Source: Arthrobacter sp. (GTDB lineage: Bacteria; Actinomycetota; Actinomycetes; Actinomycetales; Micrococcaceae). Taken from it: a stretch of DNA of 32,590 bases. The stretch's first letter is position 1. Each line of letters opens with the position of its first letter. Where the stretch lies: the NCBI GenBank assembly GCA_026393275.1, contig JAPLAM010000027.1, forward strand, positions 1-32,590, written 5' to 3'. A program made the position numbers and the translations under genes. Under the pieces are notes generated by a model. That model did no database searches and had not been told where the DNA came from. It worked only from the letters and a program-made list of their open reading frames with translations. Below are positions 16,260 through 23,116 of this stretch, in pieces.

Positions 16260-16514
16260 ATGCCGCACTTGATGTTGTCCGCCGAGACCACCCGGCACAC
16301 CCCTCTCAGCTCCGAAACCGTTGAGGATTTGGAGCCGCTTCGCCGGCAGGTTTCCGCCATCATCGACGCCATTCTTTTGGACACGAAGCCGGACGAGGCT
16401 GCAGTCCGGGAACAGCTCCGCTGGCACGTCGCCAACCATCCTGGACGGCCCGAAAAGGCGCTTCTGGACCACCTGCTGACGGTCTCTGCATTAGTGCAGG
16501 ACGATTCCGCCTAG
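16260..16514 (+). CDS. Uncharacterised 84-residue protein
   Basis: The ATG at 16260 has GGAGAAG about 5 nt upstream, a good ribosome binding site; an upstream in-frame start (16215) lacks one. The sequence MPHLMLSAETTRHTPLSSETVEDLEPLRRQ... is mostly helical. It is acidic and soluble, with no cysteines, signal peptide or membrane span. A segment rich in leucine and isoleucine (VSAIIDAILL, ALLDHLLTVSALV) could pack as a small helical bundle. I do not recognise a family. It lies between vsr and the convergent mcrC gene. It could be an accessory of either, but its orientation groups it with vsr. Coding status rests on the ribosome site and gene-like composition only. Confidence 0.6.
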   Translation: MPHLMLSAETTRHTPLSSETVEDLEPLRRQVSAIIDAILLDTKPDEAAVREQLRWHVANHPGRPEKALLDHLLTVSALVQDDSA

Positions 16515-16571
16515 ACTCGCTCGACGCCGGACGGCAGGTCAGCATCCGAGTTCCGCCGAGCGGCTGAGCAC

Positions 16572-16620
16572 CGTCAGCGCTGAGAAACGTCAGCGCCTGA
16601 GAATCGTCAGCGGCTGATCG
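16572..16620. repeat. Three near-tandem palindromic units at the 3' end of mcrC
   Basis: Units starting CGTCAGCGC at 16572, 16588 and 16605 repeat with a period of 16-17 bp. Each contains a dyad: TCAGCGCTGA is a perfect palindrome, and TCAGCGCCTGA and TCAGCGGCTGA are near-perfect. The last unit covers the mcrC stop codon (16607-16609). A degenerate fourth copy (GAGCGGCTGAG) lies just upstream. The array sits between the convergent 84-residue gene and mcrC, where it could act as a bidirectional terminator or protein-binding array. Confidence 0.7.
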
Positions 16621-17845
16621 TCGCTTGGCGCACCACTTCGCCCCACGACTGCTGAGCCAGGTCCGCCACGGACGCCAGAATCTCCGACGGTGGCAGGGAC
16701 AGGTCCAGCGGGAATTCCACCACGTCGATGTCCGTGTTGAGGATCCGCCGCAGCTTGATCTCGCCCGCGCCCGCGTAGACAAGCCACGCCGTCGGCACCC
16801 GGAGCGAGGTGCAGTACGCCAGCATCCGGTAATGGTCGGCGGAAAGCGACGCGCCGACGTCGGACGCCGCGATGTATTTGGCGTCGTACACCATCACCGG
16901 CCGGCCGCCCAGCAGATGCACCGCGCCCGGCTGCACCATGATCCGGTCCGAGTCCCGCACCGCCTCGTTCAGCATCGAGTTGTACCGCAGCCGCATCTCC
17001 CCCGGGTGCGCGGCCATGGCTTCCCGGAGCGCGGTCCCGACGAAGTCCTCGAACACCTTGGACATGTCCACCACAAACGACGCCGAATGCTGCTTGCCGT
17101 CCCCAGCCTCGGCCGAGGCGTTGCGCAGAATGACCTCCGCGAGCCGCAGGGCAGAGTGGTAGCGGGTGTTCATCCGGCTGGCCCGCCACGCCGGCAGCGG
17201 CGCACCGGACTGCAGGCGCGTCACGGCGTCGAGCTTTCCTTTCAACCGCCGCAGGCGGCTGAGGACGTCCGCCCGCACCCCCGGCACCTGCGACATCCGT
17301 TCGAGGGCCGCGCGCAGGATGCGGTTTTCCGGAATGTCCTCCGTGAATTCGTCGTAGGACACCTCGAGCGGCACCAACATGCCAGGACGGCGCGAGATCT
17401 GATCCGAGATCCGGATCCTGCCCTTGACCGTGCGCAGCGACTCGTCGACGTTGAGGTACCCCTGCAGGACCCCGCGGCTGAGGGCGCGGTCCGCGAGCTG
17501 CGCCAGCGACTCGGCCAGGGCGCTCCAGAGGTCGGTGTCCTCGACGGCGGCGACGTCGTCGTCCCGGAAGCCCTGGTTCTCCGCGTAGCCGAGCAGGAAC
17601 AACAGCCGGCCCAGACCCAGCCGCTCCTTGGGCCGCACCTCCAGCTGCACCGAGGGGGTGCGAACCGAGCCGACCTTGCCGACGGGTTCGATCCGGAACA
17701 GGCCCAGCCCCAGGGGCGCGGCCTTGGCCAGCCCGCTGCCGTTGATGTAGGCGGCGCTGGCCGGATCAATCCGTTCCACCACTCCCCCGGACAGCTCGTC
17801 GAGGACGATATGGCGGAAGGAACCGGCGGGGCTAGACGCGCGCAA
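16607..17845 (-). CDS. mcrC: McrC-like nuclease subunit of a McrBC restriction system
   Basis: 412 residues, with the usual McrC layout. The N-terminal beta-rich part (residues about 1-100) includes VQLEVRPKERLGLGRLLFLLGYAE, the McrC signature. A helical middle carries RTVKGRIRI. The C-terminal PD-(D/E)XK nuclease shows FEDFVGTALREA, DSDRIMVQPG, and VMVYDAKYIA with D321 and K323. McrC binds the McrB GTPase ring and provides the cleavage activity. The start is a TTG at 17845, overlapping the end of mcrB by 14 bp. TTG is rare, but no nearby ATG or GTG keeps the N-terminal strand, and the overlap implies translational coupling. The stop codon sits inside a tandem palindromic repeat. Confidence 0.88.
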   Translation of the reverse strand: MRASSPAGSFRHIVLDELSGGVVERIDPASAAYINGSGLAKAAPLGLGLFRIEPVGKVGSVRTPSVQLEVRPKERLGLGRLLFLLGYAENQGFRDDDVAAVEDTDLWSALAESLAQLADRALSRGVLQGYLNVDESLRTVKGRIRISDQISRRPGMLVPLEVSYDEFTEDIPENRILRAALERMSQVPGVRADVLSRLRRLKGKLDAVTRLQSGAPLPAWRASRMNTRYHSALRLAEVILRNASAEAGDGKQHSASFVVDMSKVFEDFVGTALREAMAAHPGEMRLRYNSMLNEAVRDSDRIMVQPGAVHLLGGRPVMVYDAKYIAASDVGASLSADHYRMLAYCTSLRVPTAWLVYAGAGEIKLRRILNTDIDVVEFPLDLSLPPSEILASVADLAQQSWGEVVRQATISR

Positions 17846-20063
17846 GCCGGCCCAGCAGTTGCTCCAGACCGAACCGTTCCTCCAGTTGCGCCCGGTTGAG
17901 CTGGCCGTGGTAGTGCTCTTCGAGCAGCGGCATCAGTTCGTACTTCCAGATCCGGCGCAGCCCGGTGGGCGTCTGGGCGGCCTTCTTCATGAAGTAGGAC
18001 GGCCCGATCATGAGGTCCCGGTCCCACTCGTCAATGGCGTTGTTCAGCTCATCGAGCAGCAGCGCCGGCGTCGTGTCCAGACCGCGGGCCTGCAGGAAGC
18101 GCAGCAGCGTACCCTTCACCGGCTCCGTCTTGGGGTGCAGCTCGATGAAGGAGAACCGGCGGCGGATGGCGGCGTCCATCATCGCGATGGAGCGGTCCGC
18201 GGTGTTCATGGTCCCGATGATGTAGAGGTTGTCCGGCAGCGAGAAGGGCTCCGTGGGGCTGTACTGCAGGTAGATCCGGTCGTCGCGGTATTCCAGCAGG
18301 AAGTACAGCTCGCCGAAGACCTTCGCCAGGTTGGCCCGGTTCATCTCATCGATTATCAGGAAGTACGGTTTGCTCTCGTTGCCCGGCTTCGCGGCCTCCT
18401 CGGCCAGCCGGCGCAGCGGTCCGGCGACCAGTTTGAAGGACACCTGACCCTCGTCGGTCTTGTCCGGCCGGTAGCCCTCGAAGAAGTCCTCGTAGGCGTA
18501 GGAGGGGTGGAACTGGACGAGTTTGACCCGCTCATCGCTGGGGTCGCCGGCCAGTTCAGCGGCCAGGTGCTTGGCCAGGTAGGTCTTGCCGGTGCCGGGC
18601 GGGCCGTAGAGCACCAGCTGCCGGTTGTCCTCCAGCAGTTCGGCGATTTCCTGCAGCGGCTCCAGGTCCATGTGCAGGGACGCGGCGAACTCCTCCGTCA
18701 GCGGGCGGAAGCCCTCGCACGGAGGTTCGACGACGGCGTCCGGCTCGGCGCCGTCGCTCTCCTCGGCCTCCGCTTCGGCCGGGAGCAGCGTGTCGAGCGC
18801 CTGGATCACCCTGGTGACGTCCACGATCAGGCCGGAACTGGCCAGCTGCCGCTGTACGTGCCGGGGCAGTTCCGCCATGGCGTGCGCCTCGTCGAACCAT
18901 CGGACCTTGCGGCGCAGCCTGCGGTTGTCCAGTTGGTGTTCGGGTTCACCCAGCACCACGCCCACCCGGACGGTGCCCAAGCTTTGGTACAGCGTGAGGT
19001 CGCCCGGTTTCATCACGGTCAGGAACGCGAAAACGGCGGACTTGGTGTCCTCGCGCTCCACGTAGCTGAGGTGCTTGTAGTCCTCGTCGACGGCGCGCTG
19101 GACCAGGCCGGCGGTCACGCCGGGATCGAGCAGGCGGAGGTGTTCGACGTCGAGCGTCACCGCTTCATCGCCCTGCCACGCGGCGAGCACCTCGGCGTTG
19201 TCGTGGTGGCTGCGCAGCAGCCAGGCGCGGCGGCCGGGATCGCCGACCTTCCGCCACTGGCTGACCAGCTGGCGGGAGTACCAGTCGATCCGCTGCCCGG
19301 CCTGCTCGTCAAGGTGCAGCCGGATGCGGTGGATGTCCGCGGACACTTCCTCGTCCGAGTCCCCGTTGGCGCCGCCGACCAGGGAGGCGAAGGCGTCCCG
19401 GATTTCCTGGCGTTCAACGTCGGCCACGACGGGTTCGAAGTAGCTGGGCCAGACCAGGAATTCGATGCTGCGCCGGATCGCCGGCTGGTCTTCGGGGGTG
19501 CCGGCGGTGAGTGCGTGGAAGGCCAGCGGGTCCTTCACCGCGGCCTGGACCACGCCGGCGGGACGCTGGGCGACGTGCTGCACAAAACGGCAGAGCCACT
19601 TCAGGTGGTCCCAAATGGTCCAGTTAAATTCCGCGGTGCGGTCCCGGATCACGCCGTGGTCCGTCATGCCCGCATACAGTTCGTCGGGGAGTTCCAGCGG
19701 CGGCTCCAGCCAGGAGGCGGCCTCGGCCACCCGGGCGCGCTTGACCTTGAGCGATTTCACCTCATGCGCCAGCGGCAGCGACTGCAGGAACAACAGCTCC
19801 ACGGCCAGCTGCTTGGCCCCGCGGGTGGCGCCGTCCAGGTTCTCGCGGAGGTTCGTCATCATCGGGGCCTTGGGGTCCGGGACGCCGCGTTCAAGGCGCT
19901 CCAGCAACTCCGCGGAGGCCGGAACCGACCAGGTCCGGGTGCGGCCATCCAGCGGCGACGCCTTTCCCAGCAACCCCGGACCGAGCACGAACCATGCCGC
20001 GTCTTCGATCTCTTTGGAGATGCCGAGGGCACGGTGCATGGCAGGCTTCTTGGCTGGGGTCAT
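17832..20063 (-). CDS. mcrB: McrB-like AAA+ GTPase with an N-terminal recognition region
   Basis: 743 residues. The AAA+ GTPase part has Walker A GPPGTGKT 487-494, the McrB-specific Walker B IIDEMNRAN (D572, E573, N575), and GTMNTADRSIAMMDAAIRRRF around 617-637 (sensor and arginine finger). The N-terminal 460 residues are unlike E. coli McrB. Residues about 335-430 (MKPGDLTLYQ...VGVVLGEPEH...RRLRRKVRWF...ELPRHVQRQLASSGLIVDV) follow the pattern of PUA/EVE-like base-reading domains fused to McrB homologues. An acidic linker (EAEAEESDGAEPD) joins the halves. McrB translocates DNA using GTP and recruits McrC to cut. The EVE-like assignment is pattern-based and less certain than the GTPase. mcrC overlaps its end by 14 bp. 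The first in-frame ATG (20063) has a purine-rich stretch only 1 nt away. Confidence 0.88.
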   Translation of the reverse strand: MTPAKKPAMHRALGISKEIEDAAWFVLGPGLLGKASPLDGRTRTWSVPASAELLERLERGVPDPKAPMMTNLRENLDGATRGAKQLAVELLFLQSLPLAHEVKSLKVKRARVAEAASWLEPPLELPDELYAGMTDHGVIRDRTAEFNWTIWDHLKWLCRFVQHVAQRPAGVVQAAVKDPLAFHALTAGTPEDQPAIRRSIEFLVWPSYFEPVVADVERQEIRDAFASLVGGANGDSDEEVSADIHRIRLHLDEQAGQRIDWYSRQLVSQWRKVGDPGRRAWLLRSHHDNAEVLAAWQGDEAVTLDVEHLRLLDPGVTAGLVQRAVDEDYKHLSYVEREDTKSAVFAFLTVMKPGDLTLYQSLGTVRVGVVLGEPEHQLDNRRLRRKVRWFDEAHAMAELPRHVQRQLASSGLIVDVTRVIQALDTLLPAEAEAEESDGAEPDAVVEPPCEGFRPLTEEFAASLHMDLEPLQEIAELLEDNRQLVLYGPPGTGKTYLAKHLAAELAGDPSDERVKLVQFHPSYAYEDFFEGYRPDKTDEGQVSFKLVAGPLRRLAEEAAKPGNESKPYFLIIDEMNRANLAKVFGELYFLLEYRDDRIYLQYSPTEPFSLPDNLYIIGTMNTADRSIAMMDAAIRRRFSFIELHPKTEPVKGTLLRFLQARGLDTTPALLLDELNNAIDEWDRDLMIGPSYFMKKAAQTPTGLRRIWKYELMPLLEEHYHGQLNRAQLEERFGLEQLLGRLARV

Positions 20064-20167
20064 ACCCCCAATTTACAGGCTAAAGCTGAACGCCCGCATT
20101 TCGCGCGGCCCGGAGCTACCGGACAGTAGCTTTCCGCCGTGCTTCTGGCGGGTCACCGCCGGCGGCC

Positions 20168-20422
20168 CTACGGGGCGGCCGCGGAGCGCTTGACGCCGAA
20201 GGTGAAATAGCTGCCCGGGCCGACGAAGTTGATCAGCGTAGCGGCCCGCCACAGCGCCTTGCTGCCGCGGATCTCCTCCGCGGGGCGGCGCGAAATGTCG
20301 CGTTGGGCGGCGACCAGCAACGAAATTTGAACCAGGGCAGCCGTGATGGTGCCGAACTTCGCCATCTGCGAGAGCTCTTTCCAAGTCTTCTTCCGCGCCT
20401 TCATCTTGCTCCGCTTCGCCAT
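20168..20422 (-). CDS. Small membrane protein with PLDc_N-like segment
   Basis: 84 residues from the ATG at 20422, which has AGGAG 8 nt upstream; a longer reading adds 11 residues without a ribosome site. The N-terminus is strongly basic (MAKRSKMKARKKTWKE), followed by one hydrophobic helix (ITAALVQISLLVAA). The tail, QRDISRRPAEEIRGSKALWRAATLINFVGPGSYFTFGVKR, fits the phospholipase-D N-terminal membrane motif seen in short actinobacterial proteins (D...R......K.LW......N..GP..Y...G). Such stand-alone proteins have no known activity. It lies 104 bp upstream of mcrB in the same direction, so a shared transcript is possible but not required. Confidence 0.75.
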   Translation of the reverse strand: MAKRSKMKARKKTWKELSQMAKFGTITAALVQISLLVAAQRDISRRPAEEIRGSKALWRAATLINFVGPGSYFTFGVKRSAAAP

Positions 20423-20462
20423 GATCCGTGCTCCTAGCTTCGAGTGTTCAGGCATCCCACCA

Positions 20463-20478
20463 GGCCCCCGCGGGGGCC
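20463..20478. terminator. GC-rich palindrome downstream of the thioesterase gene
   Basis: A perfect 16-bp palindrome GGCCCCCGCGGGGGCC lies 60 bp after the thioesterase stop and 40 bp before the start of the small membrane protein gene. There is no T-run. In high-GC actinobacteria, hairpins without a U-tract can still act as terminators, but this could equally be chance GC-rich sequence. Confidence 0.4.
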
Positions 20479-20537
20479 GGACCAGTTCAGTCTAGGACCG
20501 AACCGGCGGCTCAGGTAGGGACTTACGGGTCTGGCGA

Positions 20538-20981
20538 CTAGTGGGTCTGGCGGGCCGCCGTGAAGGGCGCCAGCTTTGCCTTCTGCTCCGGGGTCAGCCG
20601 CAGCACCCGCCCGCTGGCCTCGTCCACGAACGCCAAGTGGCTGCTCGCCTTGACGCAGTCCTCGCCGGTGACGGGATCCTGGACGAGGTAGTGGATATCG
20701 AAGCTGGCGCCCTTGACGGCGCCGACCCACAGGTGCACCACGGCGGGAACGTTACGGTATTCCAGCGTCCGGACGTAGCGGATCTTGTGCTCCACGACGA
20801 GCGCCAGGGTGCCGGCCGGGACCTCGTTGAACAGCGCGACCTCGGGCTCGATCCCGGGCAGGCCGGCGCCGCGCGGCGGCCCGAAGGCGGCAATCCGGGC
20901 CTCCTCCAGGATCCGGACGAGTTGCACATTGTTGATGTGGCCGTAGGCGTCCATGTCGCCCCAGCGCATCGGCACCCTCAC
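20538..20981 (-). CDS. Hotdog-fold acyl-CoA thioesterase
   Basis: 147 residues from the GTG at 20981. The 4HBT hotdog signature VPMRWGDMDAYGHINNVQLVRILEEAR includes the catalytic-type aspartate (D in MDAYGHINN) and the central helix. It continues EHKIRYVRTLEYRNVPAVVHLWV and ASSHLAFVD. These enzymes hydrolyse acyl-CoA thioesters (4-hydroxybenzoyl-CoA thioesterase/YbgC type). The start is open to question: the ATG at 20969 has AGGG 5 nt upstream, but using it would remove the first beta-strand (VRVP). In-frame sequence continues upstream (AEARRIEVRVP) without a better start. It follows the ABC exporter stop by 44 bp, so it may be the last gene of that operon. Confidence 0.85.
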   Translation of the reverse strand: MRVPMRWGDMDAYGHINNVQLVRILEEARIAAFGPPRGAGLPGIEPEVALFNEVPAGTLALVVEHKIRYVRTLEYRNVPAVVHLWVGAVKGASFDIHYLVQDPVTGEDCVKASSHLAFVDEASGRVLRLTPEQKAKLAPFTAARQTH

Positions 20982-21025
20982 CTCAATGCGCCGAGCTTCG
21001 GCGGGCTCGGCCGCCCCGGGGGCGC

Positions 21026-23116
21026 TCAGCTGTGCACCGCCGTCGGCTCATCGGCCGGGTTTTCCGAAAAGGCCGTTTCGGCGTCCTCGCCGGCGAACTG
21101 GGACATGTACAGCCGGTAGTAGGCGCCCTGGAGTACCAGCAACTCCGCGTGCCGGCCCTGTTCGACGATCCGTCCGGCCTCCATCACGAGGATGGTGTCC
21201 GCATCCCGGATGGTGGAGAGCCGGTGGGCGATCACGAAGCTGGTCCGCTCGGTCCGCAGCGCGGCCATGGCCTTCTGGACCAGGGCCTCCGTGCGGGTGT
21301 CCACCGAGCTGGTGGCCTCGTCCAGGATCAGCAGCGAGGGGTTCGCCACGAAGGCACGGGCGATGGTGATCAGCTGCTTTTCGCCGGCGCTGACGTTGTT
21401 GCCCTCCTCGTCGATGACCGTGTTGTAACCCTCGGGCAGGGCCCGCACGAAGCGGTCCACGAAGGTGGCTTTCGCCGCCGCCATGATCTGCTCCTCGGTG
21501 GCGTCCAGCTTGCCGTAGCGGATGTTCTCGTAAATCGTGCCGCTGAACAGCCAGGCGTCCTGCAGGACCATGCCCACCTTGGACCGCAGTTCCGCGCGGC
21601 TGAGCCGGGTGATGTCGACGCCGTCGAGGGTGATGCTGCCGGAATTGAGCTCGTAGAAGCGCATCACGAGGTTCACCAGGGTGGTCTTGCCGGCACCGGT
21701 CGGCCCGACGATTGCCACCGTGTGCCCGGGTTCGGCGGTGAAGGACAGGTCCTCGATCAGCGGCTTGTCCGCGGAGTAGCTGAAGGTCACGTGCCGGAAC
21801 TCGACGTGTCCGTCGGTCTTGGCTGGGAGGTGCTCGGTGGCGGTCTCGGCGTCCTGCTCGTCGGCGTCGAGGAACTCGAAGACCCGCTCGGCGGAGGCCA
21901 CGCCGGACTGCAGCATGTTGGCCATCCCGGCCATCTGCCCCAGCGGCTGGGTGAACTCTCGCGAGTACTGGATGAACGCCGTCGCGTCGCCCAGGCTCAT
22001 CCCGCCGGAGGCCACCCGCAGGCCGCCGACGACGGCGATCCCGACGTAGCTGAGGTAGGAGACGAACTGCATGACCGGCATGATCATGCCGGAGACGAAC
22101 TGGGCGCCGAAGCTGGCTTTGTACAGTTCCTCGTTCCGCTCGTCGAAGCGTGCCAGCATGTCGGCGTCGCGGCCGAACACGCGGACCAGGTCGTGGCCGG
22201 AGAACGACTCCTCGATCTGGCCGTTGAGCTCGCCGGTGTTCTTCCACTGCGCGGCGAAGAGCTTCTGGCTGCGGGCGCCGATGATGCCGGCGGCCACGCC
22301 GGAGAGCGGCAGGGCGATGAGTGCGATTAGGGCCAGCTGCCAGGACACGATGAACATCATGATGACGATGCCGAGCACGGTCAGGGCGGAGTTCACCAGC
22401 TGCGCGAACGCCTGCTGCAAGGCCTGCTGGATGTTGTCGACGTCGTTGGTGACGCGGGAGAGGATGTCTCCGCGCTGGCGGGTGTCGAAGTAGTTCAGCG
22501 GAAGCTTGTTGAGTTTCTTCTCGGTGTCATCGCGCAGCCTGCGGACCACCCGCATGACCAGCACGTTCAGGACGTAGCCCTGCAGCCACAGGAAGATGTT
22601 GGCGACGAAGTACATCACCAGCACCACGCTGATCAGGAAGGCGAGCTTCTGGAAGTCGATGCCTGCGCCGGGGACAACGTCCATCCGGGCCAGCATGTCG
22701 GCGAAGTTATCGTTGCCCTGGGAGCGAAGTCCGGCGATGAACTGATCTTTGGTGGCACCGGCGGGCAGCTGCTTGCCGATCACGCCCCCGAAGATCACGT
22801 CCATTGCCTGCCCCAGGATGCGCGGCGCGACCACGTTGAGGACGACGGCGACCGTCACCAGCGCGAGCACGGCGGCGATGCCGGCGCGCTCGGGTTTGAG
22901 CAGGCCCATGAGCCGTTTGGCGGAGGGCCAGAAATGCTGGGCCTTCTTTGCCGGCAGGGCGCCGAACATGCCGCCGTCCGCCTCGCCCGGGGTGAACTCC
23001 TTCTCGTGGAAGTCCTCCTCGGGGGCTTCGTCCGCAGCCGCGGCAAGCGCCTCGGCGGGGGCTTCGTCCGAAACCTCGCGGGGGGCCTCGTGGCTGAGCT
23101 TTTCGTTGGTGCTCAC
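21026..23116 (-). CDS. ABC exporter half-transporter, consensus ATPase half
   Basis: 696 residues from a GTG at 23116 that overlaps the upstream gene's TGA (GTGA) and has GGAGG 7 nt upstream. An acidic N-terminal extension of about 70 residues (HEAPREVSDEAPAEAL...) precedes six predicted membrane helices, with a type I ABC exporter fold. The nucleotide-binding domain has Walker A GPTGAGKT 471-478, Walker B ILDEATSSVD with catalytic E600, and H-loop AHRLST with H631. Its signature is VSAGEKQ instead of LSGGQ, so it is degenerate at the site formed with the partner. Together with its neighbour it should form a heterodimeric multidrug- or lipid-type exporter in the plasma membrane. Confidence 0.92.
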   Translation of the reverse strand: MSTNEKLSHEAPREVSDEAPAEALAAAADEAPEEDFHEKEFTPGEADGGMFGALPAKKAQHFWPSAKRLMGLLKPERAGIAAVLALVTVAVVLNVVAPRILGQAMDVIFGGVIGKQLPAGATKDQFIAGLRSQGNDNFADMLARMDVVPGAGIDFQKLAFLISVVLVMYFVANIFLWLQGYVLNVLVMRVVRRLRDDTEKKLNKLPLNYFDTRQRGDILSRVTNDVDNIQQALQQAFAQLVNSALTVLGIVIMMFIVSWQLALIALIALPLSGVAAGIIGARSQKLFAAQWKNTGELNGQIEESFSGHDLVRVFGRDADMLARFDERNEELYKASFGAQFVSGMIMPVMQFVSYLSYVGIAVVGGLRVASGGMSLGDATAFIQYSREFTQPLGQMAGMANMLQSGVASAERVFEFLDADEQDAETATEHLPAKTDGHVEFRHVTFSYSADKPLIEDLSFTAEPGHTVAIVGPTGAGKTTLVNLVMRFYELNSGSITLDGVDITRLSRAELRSKVGMVLQDAWLFSGTIYENIRYGKLDATEEQIMAAAKATFVDRFVRALPEGYNTVIDEEGNNVSAGEKQLITIARAFVANPSLLILDEATSSVDTRTEALVQKAMAALRTERTSFVIAHRLSTIRDADTILVMEAGRIVEQGRHAELLVLQGAYYRLYMSQFAGEDAETAFSENPADEPTAVHS

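Noticed and set aside
17859..20129. Plus-strand open frame opposite mcrB
   Set aside because: No recognised domains; McrB GTPase motifs are intact on the other strand.
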